Assembly: GCA_900545275.1 (NCBI GenBank)
Contig: UQYG01000005.1
Span: 1 to 64,000 of the forward strand
Direction: 5' to 3'
From: an uncultured Sutterella sp.
Lineage (GTDB): Bacteria; Pseudomonadota; Gammaproteobacteria; Burkholderiales; Burkholderiaceae_F
Length of the DNA stretch: 64,000 nucleotides
Under the pieces are notes generated by a model that saw only the letters and a program-made list of their open reading frames with translations, was not told the origin of the DNA and did no database searches. Positions 51,821 to 60,462 of the stretch are shown here, one piece after another; position 1 is the first letter of the stretch; each line of letters starts with the position of its first letter. The translations under genes and the position numbers were made by a program.

Positions 51821-53179
51821 ATGCTCGCTACGGCGATTTGTCTTGTGGCGCTCATCCTGGCGGGATGGGCCATTGCCAAAAACTACGACGCCAAGGTGGT
51901 TCTCTTTGCCACCGGCATCGTCCTCATGTACTGCGCGCTCGTTCTCGGCATGCCGATTCTGAGCGACAAGCTTTCCTCGGGGCTCTCCTGGGTCGATCCC
52001 TTCAAGGCGATCAAGGACATCTTCGTGAAGCAATACTCGAACGCGGGTCTCATCATTCTGACCCTTTTCGGCTTTGCCGCCTACATGTCGCACATCGGCG
52101 CCAACGACGCCGTGATCCGCGTCATGAGCCGTCCTCTCGAACGTATCCGTTCGCCCTACATCCTCGTGCCGCTCGTCTTCTGGATGGGGACGCTCCTTTC
52201 GATCATCATCCCGAGCGCATCGTCCTTGGCCGTCATCCTCATGGCGACGCTCTATCCGGTCCTGCGCGCGGCGAAGATGTCGCCCTTGACGGCCGCGGGC
52301 GTGATCGCCACCACGGCCACCATCGTGCCGACGCCGTTGGGCGGCGACAACGTCGTGGCGGCCCGCGTTCTCGGCTTTGAGCACGTCGTCGACTACGTCT
52401 TCTACCACCATGCTCCGATCACCGTTCCCGCGCTCATCATCATGGGTGTTGCGCATTACTTCTGGCAGAAGTACATGGACCAGAAGGACGGCGGCAGCGC
52501 GGGCGAAATCGACGAGTCGAAGCTCGTTACGGGCAAGGCGGCTCCGACTGCCTACGCGATCTTCCCGGTCCTTCCGCTCGTTCTGACGATCTTCTTCTGG
52601 CTCTTCTTCAAGAAAGCCAAGGTGGGTCTCGTCGAAATCACGCTCTTCTCCTTCCTTCTCGCCTTCATCACGGAAATCGTCCGCAGCGGCGACATCCGCG
52701 GGAAGCTCAAGGACGCCAACCTCTTCTTCAAGGGCATGGGCGAAGGTTTCTCGAAGGTGGTCGTTTTGATCGTCGCCGCCTCCACGATGGTGAAGGGCTT
52801 GAGCAGCATGGGCATGATCGACATGATCTCGTCCTCGCTATCCGACGTACAGAACGCCGGAACGGGCCTTATGTTCGCCTTCTCGGGCATCACGGCCCTC
52901 ATCACCTTCATCAGCGGTTCGGGCAACGCCGTCTTCTACAGCTTCATCGAACTCATTCCGCAGATTGCCGAAAAGGCCGGGATCGACCCGATTATGGTCG
53001 CGCTCCCGATGCAGTGTACGTCGAACCTCATTCGCGCGGTCTCGCCCGTGGCGGCGGTGGTCATCATCGTGTCGGCCGTCGTGCGCGTCAATCCGCTCCT
53101 CGTCGTCAAGCGTACGAGCGTGCCGCTTCTGACGGGCTTCGTCGCCGTCCTCGCCATTTCGCTGATCCGCTACATGTAA
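51821..53179 (+). CDS. DcuC-family C4-dicarboxylate (or related) transporter
   Basis: A 452-residue inner-membrane protein with about 12 hydrophobic segments. LSIIIPSASSLAVILMATLYPVL, quoted in part as IIPSASSLAVILM, and TIVPTPLGGDNVVAA are typical of the DcuC/YfcC-type carriers, which in E. coli exchange succinate for fumarate in anaerobic growth. It lies 12 bases before an AbgA-like M20 peptidase gene, so here it may instead import a peptide-like or aminoacyl conjugate, as AbgT does for p-aminobenzoyl-glutamate. Substrate undecided. Confidence 0.82.
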   Translation: MLATAICLVALILAGWAIAKNYDAKVVLFATGIVLMYCALVLGMPILSDKLSSGLSWVDPFKAIKDIFVKQYSNAGLIILTLFGFAAYMSHIGANDAVIRVMSRPLERIRSPYILVPLVFWMGTLLSIIIPSASSLAVILMATLYPVLRAAKMSPLTAAGVIATTATIVPTPLGGDNVVAARVLGFEHVVDYVFYHHAPITVPALIIMGVAHYFWQKYMDQKDGGSAGEIDESKLVTGKAAPTAYAIFPVLPLVLTIFFWLFFKKAKVGLVEITLFSFLLAFITEIVRSGDIRGKLKDANLFFKGMGEGFSKVVVLIVAASTMVKGLSSMGMIDMISSSLSDVQNAGTGLMFAFSGITALITFISGSGNAVFYSFIELIPQIAEKAGIDPIMVALPMQCTSNLIRAVSPVAAVVIIVSAVVRVNPLLVVKRTSVPLLTGFVAVLAISLIRYM

Positions 53180-53191
53180 GGAGAAGTTTTC

Positions 53192-54469
53192 ATGACTACC
53201 TTTACGCAAGAATCCATCGCCGCTTTGCGCCGTGAAATCCACTCCAAGCCCGAACCGGGCTGGGCCGAATTCGTCTCGTCGGCGCGCGTGATCGAAAAAC
53301 TCGAGTCGCTCGGCTTTGCCGTCAAGTGCGGCCGCGAAGTCATCAATCCCGACTTCATCCGAGGCGCCAACCGCCGTCAAATCGAAGAGGGCCTCGCCTT
53401 TGCGAAGAGCCAGGGCGTGAAGGAAGAAATTCTCGCTCGTCTTGACGGCGTCACGGGCGTTGTGGGGCTGCTGGAAACGGGCCGTCCCGGTCCCGTCATG
53501 GCGATCCGCTTCGAACTCGACTGCGTGCCCGTCACGGAAACGTCGAACCCCAATCATCTCCCGAACCGCGAAGGCTTCGCCTCCTGCCGTCCGGGCTACA
53601 TGCACGCCTGCGGCCACGACGGCCACCAGGCCGTGGGCCTCACGCTCGCCGAGTGGTTTGCCGAACACAAGGACGAACTCTGCGGAACGCTCAAGCTTCT
53701 CTTTCAGCCCGCCGAAGAAGGAGTGCGCGGTGCGCGTCCGATGGCCGAGAGCGGCATCGTCGACGACGTCGATTTTCTCTACTGCGGTCACCTCGGATGC
53801 GACATTCCGGGCGGCACGGTCGTGACGGCCCCGGAAAAGTTCCTCTGCACGACGAAGCTCGACTACCGCTTCCGCGGTACGCCCTCGCACGCCGGCATGC
53901 AACCTGAAGTGGGCCGCAACGCCCTCATGGCCGCCGCGGGCGCCGCGATGTCCCTCATGGCGCTCCCGCGTCACGGCGAAGGCATGACCCGAGTGAACGT
54001 GGGCTACCTGCGTGCCGGCGAAGGCCGCAACGTGATCGCTTCGACCGCCGAAATGCAGGTGGAAGTCCGCGGGGAAACCGCCAAGATCAACACCTACATG
54101 TACGAAGAGGCCAAGGCCCGCGTGCAGGGCGCCGCCGCCATGTACGGCGTCTCGGTCGAAGAAGAGGTGATGGGCGAAGCCGTCGACTTCGTGCCCGATC
54201 TGCCGTTGCGCGACGCTGCGGCAGAGGCCGCGAAGAACGCACCCTACGTCGAGAAGGTGCAGTCCTCAATGAACTTCAACGGTTCCGACGACGCCACGGT
54301 GCTCATCAAGCGCGTGCAGGAAAAGGGCGGTCAGGGCGCCTATCTTGTGGTCGGATCCGACCTCGCGGCCGGTCACCATCAGAGCGCCTTCGACTTTGAG
54401 GAAAAGCACCTCCTCACGCTCTTTACGATCTACTGCAACCTGATCGAACATCATCTGGGGGCCCGCTGA
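53192..54469 (+). CDS. M20D-family amidohydrolase (AbgA-like)
   Basis: A 425-residue zinc amidohydrolase. The metal and catalytic motifs MHACGHDGH and FQPAEEGVRGA, a dimerisation domain with GTPSHAGMQPEVGRNAL, and a C-terminal GSDDATVLIKRVQ with VVGSDLAAGHH match the M20D group that cuts N-acyl or aminobenzoyl-glutamate-type amides. It is cytoplasmic (no signal). GGAG precedes the ATG. It is in one operon with the DcuC-type carrier and a MarR regulator, with one base of overlap to the latter. Confidence 0.88.
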   Translation: MTTFTQESIAALRREIHSKPEPGWAEFVSSARVIEKLESLGFAVKCGREVINPDFIRGANRRQIEEGLAFAKSQGVKEEILARLDGVTGVVGLLETGRPGPVMAIRFELDCVPVTETSNPNHLPNREGFASCRPGYMHACGHDGHQAVGLTLAEWFAEHKDELCGTLKLLFQPAEEGVRGARPMAESGIVDDVDFLYCGHLGCDIPGGTVVTAPEKFLCTTKLDYRFRGTPSHAGMQPEVGRNALMAAAGAAMSLMALPRHGEGMTRVNVGYLRAGEGRNVIASTAEMQVEVRGETAKINTYMYEEAKARVQGAAAMYGVSVEEEVMGEAVDFVPDLPLRDAAAEAAKNAPYVEKVQSSMNFNGSDDATVLIKRVQEKGGQGAYLVVGSDLAAGHHQSAFDFEEKHLLTLFTIYCNLIEHHLGAR

Positions 54470-55002
54470 TGGAGAGCCGTCAACACGAAGATCTGCGCGA
54501 CTTCGTAGACAGTCTCGAAGAGGAGTGGCTTCGTGAGGTGCCGGGACTCCACACGGCGGGGCTCGCCGTGGTGGCCCGCCTGGTGCGCATGAGCTATTAC
54601 ATCGCGAGGCGCGTGGATTCGAATCTCGCCCGTTTCGGACTTACGCGAGGGGAGTTCGAAGTGCTCGCCGTTCTGACGCGCAATCCCGACGCGAAGATCA
54701 CGCCCAAGGACATCCACGCGAAGATCCTCATCACGTCGGGCGGGCTCTCGAACCGCATCCGCAAACTTGAGGAAAAGGGCCTGATCGTGCGCATGCCCGA
54801 TCAGTCCGACGGACGCGGCGTCGTGCTCAAGGTGACGGAAAAGGGGCGTGAATTGACGCTCAAGGCCGTCACGAGCCACGTCGAAGTGGAGTGCCAGCTG
54901 GTCGAAGGTCTCACCATCCAAGACCGCGAGGCGCTCTCCGGACTTCTCAAGAAACTCATCCTTTCGCAGTCGCGCGTTCTCAATCCGCACGGTCTGAGTT
55001 GA
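54469..55002 (+). CDS. MarR-family transcriptional regulator
   Basis: A 177-residue winged-helix regulator. The recognition region NPDAKITPKDIHAKILITSGGLSNRI, seen here as TPKDIHAKILITSGGLSNR, and the wing MPDQSDGRGVVLKVTEKG are typical MarR features. It overlaps the peptidase gene by one base (TGATG), so it is co-translated and probably controls the dcuC-type/peptidase operon. The perfect dyad at 55094-55109 lies just downstream. The ligand is unknown. Confidence 0.88.
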   Translation: MESRQHEDLRDFVDSLEEEWLREVPGLHTAGLAVVARLVRMSYYIARRVDSNLARFGLTRGEFEVLAVLTRNPDAKITPKDIHAKILITSGGLSNRIRKLEEKGLIVRMPDQSDGRGVVLKVTEKGRELTLKAVTSHVEVECQLVEGLTIQDREALSGLLKKLILSQSRVLNPHGLS

Positions 55003-55041
55003 TCGGCAGGGGTAATCCCGAAAGGGACCGCCTTCCAGAAG

Positions 55042-55079
55042 AAATCCCCGGGAGACATTTCGTTTTCCGGGGATTTTTT
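55042..55079 (+). terminator. Intrinsic terminator of the dcuC-type/peptidase/marR operon
   Basis: Ten perfect pairs (55042-55051 with 55067-55076) with a 15-base loop run into six T (55074-55079). Confidence 0.85.
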
Positions 55080-55093
55080 CGAATTCTTTTTCG

Positions 55094-55109
55094 AAGTGAT
55101 TAATCACTT
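55094..55109. promoter_or_regulatory. Perfect 16-base palindrome at the end of the GntR gene
   Basis: AAGTGATTAATCACTT is a perfect dyad covering the GntR stop codon and the space after the marR terminator. It is the right size for a dimeric regulator, and MarR- and GntR-type genes flank it. Its place between convergent genes is odd for an operator. Confidence 0.5.
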
Positions 55110-55896
55110 ACGATCCATTTCGCAATCGATCGAAGAGCGTTTCGTCGAGGCGTTCGCTTCGCTTGCGGTCGGGGACGCGGGCGTCGAGGTTGAAGGCGTA
55201 ACGGTCGCCCGGATGATAGGAGACCGTGGAAAGCAGAATTTCTCCCGATTCGTCGACGTAGTTGCGCACGATCCGAAGGGCGGGCGTTCCCGTGTCGGCG
55301 TTGAGGTGCCGTGCGCCCTCTTCGGGCAGGGCCCTCGCTTCGATCACCTGACGAACTTCCGTGCAGCGCTTTCGGAAAAGTCTTTCGATGAGTTCGATCA
55401 TGAGCAGATGCGGAAAGTCCTTGGCGGCGCGGATGAGTTCGATCCAGTCGCGCCGCACGTACTCCGTCGTCCAGGCGATGGGCGGCGCGCCGTCGGCCGA
55501 ACCCTTTCGAATCATGGAGAAGCGGATGCAGACGTCGCCTGCCGGGCGGTGAAGTTCGTCGGAAAGCGGCCGCTCGAGCACTGCCTCCCGAATGTCGAGA
55601 AGTTTTCTGGGATTGCGTTCCGCAAGGCGGTCGAGGTCCGAGAGCGTGCTCAGTTGGCGGTTGAAGCTCAAAAGCGCCCCCCGGTTGATCACGGTCGTGC
55701 CGACGTGGGGCGTGCGTTTGATGAGGCCGTACTGCTCGAGAATTTTCAGGGCGGCCCGAACGGTGTGGCGCGAGACGCCTTCTATCTTCATCAGTTGTTG
55801 TTCGCTCGGCAGAAGCGATCCCACGGGGTACACGCCCGTGGAAATCGATCGAATCCATTTCTCGGCAAGTTTCCGGTAGAGCAGTTCGCGAGCCAT
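55108..55896 (-). CDS. GntR-family regulator (HutC type with UTRA domain)
   Basis: A 262-residue repressor-type regulator. Winged helix-turn-helix at 5-75 (PVGSLLPSEQQLMKIEGVSR then HTVRAALKILEQYGLI), followed by a UTRA ligand-binding domain (about 95-245) ending in the typical TVSYHPGDRYAFNL. It lies 64 bases downstream of the DASS transporter gene on the same strand, so it probably controls the lyase-DASS operon. The ligand may be the imported acid; this is inference. Confidence 0.88.
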   Translation of the reverse strand: MARELLYRKLAEKWIRSISTGVYPVGSLLPSEQQLMKIEGVSRHTVRAALKILEQYGLIKRTPHVGTTVINRGALLSFNRQLSTLSDLDRLAERNPRKLLDIREAVLERPLSDELHRPAGDVCIRFSMIRKGSADGAPPIAWTTEYVRRDWIELIRAAKDFPHLLMIELIERLFRKRCTEVRQVIEARALPEEGARHLNADTGTPALRIVRNYVDESGEILLSTVSYHPGDRYAFNLDARVPDRKRSERLDETLFDRLRNGS

Positions 55897-55912
55897 GAGA
55901 AAGAGGTCCCCC

Positions 55913-55949
55913 GAAAAGAAGGGCCGTCCGAAGCCGCGGCCTCGGACGG
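55913..55949 (-). terminator. Candidate terminator after the DASS transporter gene
   Basis: Stem 55924-55931 with 55942-55949 on the minus strand is followed by CCCTTCTTTT, a modest T tract. Partial read-through into the GntR gene is likely. Confidence 0.5.
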
Positions 55950-55960
55950 TCGGCGATCTC

Positions 55961-57367
55961 TCAATAGAGACCGATCAGTTTCCACCAGAGCATGCCCGTG
56001 GAGAAGACGACGGCCACGCAGAAGGTGACGATGCAGAAGTTGATTTTATAGAAGCGCGGCCGCTCGAAATAGCCCTGTCCGAAGTAGATCGGACCCGGCC
56101 CGCCGGCGTATTCCGTGATGCCCCACATGAAATTGGAGAAAATCGCAAAACAGATGGCGACCATGGTGGCGGGCGCGCCCGCGGCAATGGCGACGGAGGC
56201 GAAGGGTACGTACATGGCGGCGACGTGACCCGAGGCCGTGGCGAAGACGTAGTGGAGGTAGATGTACGCCAAGCCCAGGATGAGGAAGGTCGTCACCCAG
56301 TCGAGATCGCCGAGCGAGGAGGCGAAACTCGACGACATCCACGTGATGAAGCCGAGTTTCGTGAGGCCGCCCGCGAGCGAAATGATGGCGCCGAACCAAA
56401 CGACCGTGTCCCAGGCTGCCTTGTCGTTCAAAACGTCCTTCCAGGCGACGGCGTTCGTGACGAAGAGGAAGGCGACGAGGCCGAGACCGATGGCGTTGGC
56501 GTTGTATCCCGTGATCAGGCAGGTGCCCCAACCGAGGAGCGCAAGGACGAAGCCCACGGAGACGAGCTTTTCCTGCATCGTCATCGGGCCCATCTTGGCA
56601 AGCTCTTCACGTCCCATGACCTTGGCTTCCGGCGTGCGCTTCAGGTCCGGATTCATGAACTTGTAGGTGAGAAGCGGCATGAGGAGGAAACACAAGAGCG
56701 ACGGTACGAGCGCCGCGTAGAACCACGAGCCCCAGGAGAGTTCCACGCCGAGTCCGTCGCGCGCGAGCGAAGCGCACAGGGGGTTCGCGGCCATGCCCGT
56801 CAGAAAAAGCGAACCCGTGATCGGCGTGAATTGGAAGCACGTCATGATGAGAAAATCGCCGATCTTCTTGCCCGTGGGACCGGGCTGCGAACCCAAGACC
56901 TGGTTGATCGACTTGGCGACGGGGAGGATGATGCCGCCCGAGCGGGCCGTCACGCTCGGCATGGCAGGCGCCATGATGAGGTCGGCGATGCCGAGGGAGT
57001 AGGCGACGCCGAGCGAGGAGCCGCCGAAGAGCGAGAGCATCTTGTAGGCGATGCGGCGCCCAAGGCCCGACTGCACGAAACCGAGTGAGAGCACGTAGGC
57101 CGAGAAGATCATCCAGACGGTGCCCGAGGAAAATCCCTTGAGAACGTCGCCGAGGCCGAGGGTGCCCGTGAAGTAGGTGAGCGCGAGACCGATGAACATA
57201 AGCGCGCCCGAAGCGATCGGCGCGGCAAGGATCCCGGCGATGGTGGCGGCGAAGATGGCGAACATGTGCCAGGCTTCGGGCTTGAGACCCGAGGGTGCGG
57301 GAAGGCAGTAGAGGACGACGAGGATCGCCGCGGGAACCGCCCAGCGAATGAGTTTTTCTTTCTGCAT
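55961..57367 (-). CDS. DASS-family sodium-coupled anion symporter (dicarboxylate/tricarboxylate)
   Basis: A 468-residue inner-membrane carrier with about 12-13 hydrophobic segments. Family motifs include PSVTARSGGIILPVAKSI, FLTGMAANPLC, ATASGHVAAMYVP and ITEYAGGPGPIYFG, the last two marking the C-terminal substrate and sodium site of CitT/SdcS-type carriers. It sits 79 bases downstream of the lyase gene on the same strand, so the two probably form an import and cleavage unit. Substrate likely a di- or tricarboxylate or a succinyl conjugate. Confidence 0.87.
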   Translation of the reverse strand: MQKEKLIRWAVPAAILVVLYCLPAPSGLKPEAWHMFAIFAATIAGILAAPIASGALMFIGLALTYFTGTLGLGDVLKGFSSGTVWMIFSAYVLSLGFVQSGLGRRIAYKMLSLFGGSSLGVAYSLGIADLIMAPAMPSVTARSGGIILPVAKSINQVLGSQPGPTGKKIGDFLIMTCFQFTPITGSLFLTGMAANPLCASLARDGLGVELSWGSWFYAALVPSLLCFLLMPLLTYKFMNPDLKRTPEAKVMGREELAKMGPMTMQEKLVSVGFVLALLGWGTCLITGYNANAIGLGLVAFLFVTNAVAWKDVLNDKAAWDTVVWFGAIISLAGGLTKLGFITWMSSSFASSLGDLDWVTTFLILGLAYIYLHYVFATASGHVAAMYVPFASVAIAAGAPATMVAICFAIFSNFMWGITEYAGGPGPIYFGQGYFERPRFYKINFCIVTFCVAVVFSTGMLWWKLIGLY

Positions 57368-57446
57368 GATGAGGGCTCGAAAAGAGATCGGTCACCCCGC
57401 CCCGATAGAGCGGGCGACCGTATCGGATTGCCCGAAGGAGGATGGG

Positions 57447-58796
57447 TTACTGGTTGCGCCACTTGGCGACGACGCGGTCCACGAATTCGGGGGCGAGGCC
57501 CACGTAGGTGTGCGGGTCGAGCATGTGGTCGACTTCGTCCTCCGTGAAGGCTTCGACGACTTCCGGCGTCTTCATGAGCACGTCCTTGAGCGGGATTTCC
57601 TTTTCATAGGCTTCCATGCAGCTCTTGTAGACGATGCCGTGCGCGGTCATGCGGCCGAGCTTGGCGGCGAGGTGCATCATCACGCATTCGGACATCATGA
57701 GGCCCTTCTGCGCGAAGAGGTTTCGTTCCATGTGCTTCGGATAGACGATGAGGTTCTTGAGGATGTGCTTGGACTTCTCAAGCGCGCAGCCGAGCATGTG
57801 ACAGGCGCGTGGAATGGCTTCCCATTCGGAGAGGAAACAGCCCCAGTCGCGTTCGTTTTCGCTCACCATGGATTCGACGATCGAGGGGGCGATGCTGCGG
57901 ACATTGCGGCACAGCGCCAGAACGTTTTCGAGCACGGCCGGATTGCGCTTGTGCGGCATCGTCGAAGAACCGACCTTGCCCATGAAGAAAGGTTCTTCGA
58001 GCTCGAGAATTTCCGTGTGCTGCAGCGAGAAGATTTCGTGGTTGATGCGCCCGAGCGTGCCCGCGCAGAGGGCGAGCGTCGTCACGAATTCCGCCTGATT
58101 GTCACGGGCGACGTGCCAGGCGATGGTCGGGACGCCGAGGCCGAGTTTTTCCATCGTGCGGCGCTGCACTTCGAGGCCCTGTTCGGGCATCGAGGCGAGC
58201 GTGCCGACGGCGCCGGCGAGTTCGCCCACGAAGACGCGGGGCGCCATGGCCTTGAGGCGCTCGACGTTGCGGCCGAGTTCGTCGGCCCAGACGGCGGCCT
58301 TGTAGCCGAACGTGATGGGAATGGCGTGCACGACGTGGGTGCGGCCGGCCATGACGGTGTCGCGGTACTTTTCGGCGAGATCCAGACAGTAGTCGCGGCA
58401 GAGCTGCATGTCGCGAAGGATCGCCTGGTAGGCGTCGCGCTGCAGAAGAACAAGGCCCGTGTCGACGATGTCCTGACTCGTGGCGCCCCAGTGCACGAAT
58501 TCGCCGGCGTTGTCGGGAAGAACGGCCTTGAAGGCCTTGAGAAGCGGAACGATCGTGATGGACGACTTGTAGAATTCGCCGATCGACGGAATGTCGAGGA
58601 GGTCGGCGTCGGCGTGCTTGACGATGATGTCGGCCTTCTCCTGCGGAATGATCCCGAGTTCGGCCTGCGCGGCGGCGAGGGCCGCTTCGGTGTCGAGCCA
58701 CTTCTGCGCCCAGGAGCGGTCGCTGAAGATTTCGCGCATTTCGTCGGTGCTGAAGAGGAAGCCGTGGATCTGGCTGTCGATGGCGGTGGAGGGCAT
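57447..58796 (-). CDS. Fumarase/aspartase-superfamily lyase (adenylosuccinate lyase-like)
   Basis: A 449-residue mostly helical enzyme. The superfamily signature GSSTMPHKRNP is present, with HWGATSQDIVDT and AGRTHVVHAIPITFGYK as the other two substrate-binding regions. Members cleave C-N or C-O bonds with release of fumarate, or isomerise carboxymuconate. It resembles the PcaB and secondary adenylosuccinate-lyase-like groups more than true PurB, and is not linked to purine genes. With a DASS carrier and a GntR regulator downstream, a catabolic role releasing fumarate is likely. The real substrate is not known. Confidence 0.82.
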   Translation of the reverse strand: MPSTAIDSQIHGFLFSTDEMREIFSDRSWAQKWLDTEAALAAAQAELGIIPQEKADIIVKHADADLLDIPSIGEFYKSSITIVPLLKAFKAVLPDNAGEFVHWGATSQDIVDTGLVLLQRDAYQAILRDMQLCRDYCLDLAEKYRDTVMAGRTHVVHAIPITFGYKAAVWADELGRNVERLKAMAPRVFVGELAGAVGTLASMPEQGLEVQRRTMEKLGLGVPTIAWHVARDNQAEFVTTLALCAGTLGRINHEIFSLQHTEILELEEPFFMGKVGSSTMPHKRNPAVLENVLALCRNVRSIAPSIVESMVSENERDWGCFLSEWEAIPRACHMLGCALEKSKHILKNLIVYPKHMERNLFAQKGLMMSECVMMHLAAKLGRMTAHGIVYKSCMEAYEKEIPLKDVLMKTPEVVEAFTEDEVDHMLDPHTYVGLAPEFVDRVVAKWRNQ

Positions 58797-59137
58797 GTGA
58801 TTTCTCCCGAATGGATAAGGTGAAGCCGGATGATCGGGAACGCGTCCCGATCGGTTGAGGGCATTTTGTCGGGAGAGGGAAGGAGCCTTTCAGAAGACGA
58901 AAAATTGTTTTGACCAACGGCAAGACCGAACGTATTTGTTCTTTTGTATCGACTTGCGGCGCAGGGAAAAGCGAATAAGTAAGGGATTTTGGTCGGGCAG
59001 GTGATCCCGTACAAAAGGGGAAGTGTAAGGGGGAGAGGGAAAAGGACGGGGTGTTGAGGGAAAACGCGACGGGACCGAACCGATTTTGTCCGTTTCTTCC
59101 GGTGCTCCGGATCACCCTTCGAGGGCATTCGGAAACG
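58797..59137 (-). other. Gene-free region upstream of the lyase gene
   Basis: About 340 bases with no recognisable gene. The stretch 58880-59000 is richer in A and T than its neighbours and should contain the lyase promoter and the GntR operator, but no convincing -35/-10 pair or dyad was found by eye. Confidence 0.4.
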
Positions 59138-59169
59138 AAGAGACCGGACCCCGAGGGGTCCGGTCTCTT
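59138..59169 (-). terminator. Intrinsic terminator of the yjiHG-peptidase operon
   Basis: A 15-base perfect palindromic stem (59138-59152 with 59155-59169) just after the peptidase stop. The minus-strand tail TTCGTTTCC is only moderately T-rich. Confidence 0.75.
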
Positions 59170-59197
59170 AATCCTGTGACAAGTCAGGAGAGCGCGA

Positions 59198-60313
59198 TCA
59201 GATGAGCGTCAGGAAACGCGTAACCATGCGGATGCGTTCTTCCACCGTGTCAAGGCGCAGGAATTCTCGATCGCTGTGGAAGGCGCCGCCCGCCGGGGCG
59301 CAGCCGTCGATGACGGGAACGCCTTCCTTGGCGATGTGGTTGCCGTCCGAACCGCCGCCCGCGTCGACCCACTGGGCGTCAAAGCCTTCGAGCTTCGCGG
59401 CTTCGGTGATCTTGGCGACGAGTTCCTTCGTGTCTTCGGAGAGCGGCATGGCCGGTCCGAAACAGTCGACGCGCATCGTCTGCGTGACGCCTTCGACCCA
59501 GGTCTTGCCGACGAGATCTTCGATCTTGGCCTTGAGGGCGCGGCCGTCTTCGTCCTTCCAGTAGCGAATGTCGATCTGGACCTCGCAGGAGTCGGAGATT
59601 ACGTTCGGGGCGGAACCGCCCTTGAGGACGCCCGGGTTCACCGTGGTTCCGAGTTTGGCGTCGGCGAGTTCGTAGGCCGCGAGCGCGAACTTCATCGCGG
59701 CGACGTTGGCGTTGCGGCCGTCCCAGGGATTGTTGCCGGCGTGGGCGGAGACCCCCTTGAAGGTGACCGTGAAGCTGCCGACGCCCTTGCGGGAGCGAAC
59801 GAGCTCGCCGCCCGCGCGGGCGGCTTCGAAGATGAGGACGTTCTTGGCGTGCTTGCCGTGCGAGGCGAGCCATTCGGTCGAAGCGACGGAACCCGTTTCT
59901 TCGTCGGGGTTGTAGGCCACGCAGATCGAGAGGCGGTCAAGGTCTTCCTTGCGGGCGTTCTTGAGTGCGTAGAAGACGGCGAGAACGCCGCCCTTGCAGT
60001 CCGAGCATCCCGGGCCGTGGGCGCGGTCGCCGTCGATCGAGAGCGGACGGGCGGCAGCCGTGCCGTCGGGGAAGACCGTGTCGAGATGGGCGTTCATCAT
60101 GACGTCGTAGTAACCCGCTTCGGGCTTGTTGCGAGCGAGCAGACCCTTGCCGACGGTGGGGCCGAGGTCGACGAGTTCGCAGGTAAAGCCGATCGACTCG
60201 AAGTGGGCCTTCATGATTTCGGCCGCGCGGGTGACGCCCGCCGTGTTGGACGTGCCGCAGTCGAGGTTGACCAAAGGAGCGAGGTCCTTGAGGAAGTCTT
60301 CAAGCATGGTCAT
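59198..60313 (-). CDS. M20-family peptidase (glutamate carboxypeptidase/CPG2-like)
   Basis: A 371-residue zinc peptidase. Metal site motifs are NAHLDTVFPDG, GPGCSDCKGG and PDEETGS; the dimerisation domain has SAHAGNNPWDGRNA, typical of carboxypeptidase G2-type enzymes that remove C-terminal Glu. No signal peptide, so it is cytoplasmic. The ATG at 60313 has AAGGA eight bases upstream; an ATG six bases further in is possible. It is downstream of yjiH and yjiG on the same strand, and a terminator lies between. Confidence 0.87.
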   Translation of the reverse strand: MTMLEDFLKDLAPLVNLDCGTSNTAGVTRAAEIMKAHFESIGFTCELVDLGPTVGKGLLARNKPEAGYYDVMMNAHLDTVFPDGTAAARPLSIDGDRAHGPGCSDCKGGVLAVFYALKNARKEDLDRLSICVAYNPDEETGSVASTEWLASHGKHAKNVLIFEAARAGGELVRSRKGVGSFTVTFKGVSAHAGNNPWDGRNANVAAMKFALAAYELADAKLGTTVNPGVLKGGSAPNVISDSCEVQIDIRYWKDEDGRALKAKIEDLVGKTWVEGVTQTMRVDCFGPAMPLSEDTKELVAKITEAAKLEGFDAQWVDAGGGSDGNHIAKEGVPVIDGCAPAGGAFHSDREFLRLDTVEERIRMVTRFLTLI

Positions 60314-60418
60314 GGGAAAAATCCTTATGTTCGGACGGTTGATCGGTGGCCGCTCCCGTCAAAGGGAACGACCGGGATGAAGGTATTGTAGTGTGGCGCA
60401 CGGCGGCGCGGGAATATG

Positions 60419-60445
60419 AAAAAAAGCCGCCCGAAGGCGGCTTTT
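60419..60445 (-). terminator. Intrinsic terminator after yjiG
   Basis: Ten perfect pairs (60422-60431 with 60436-60445), a CGAA-type loop and seven T on the minus strand (complement of 60419-60425). It would limit transcription from yjiHG into the peptidase gene. Confidence 0.85.
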
Positions 60446-60462
60446 ATGCGGTTCGCTGCGGT

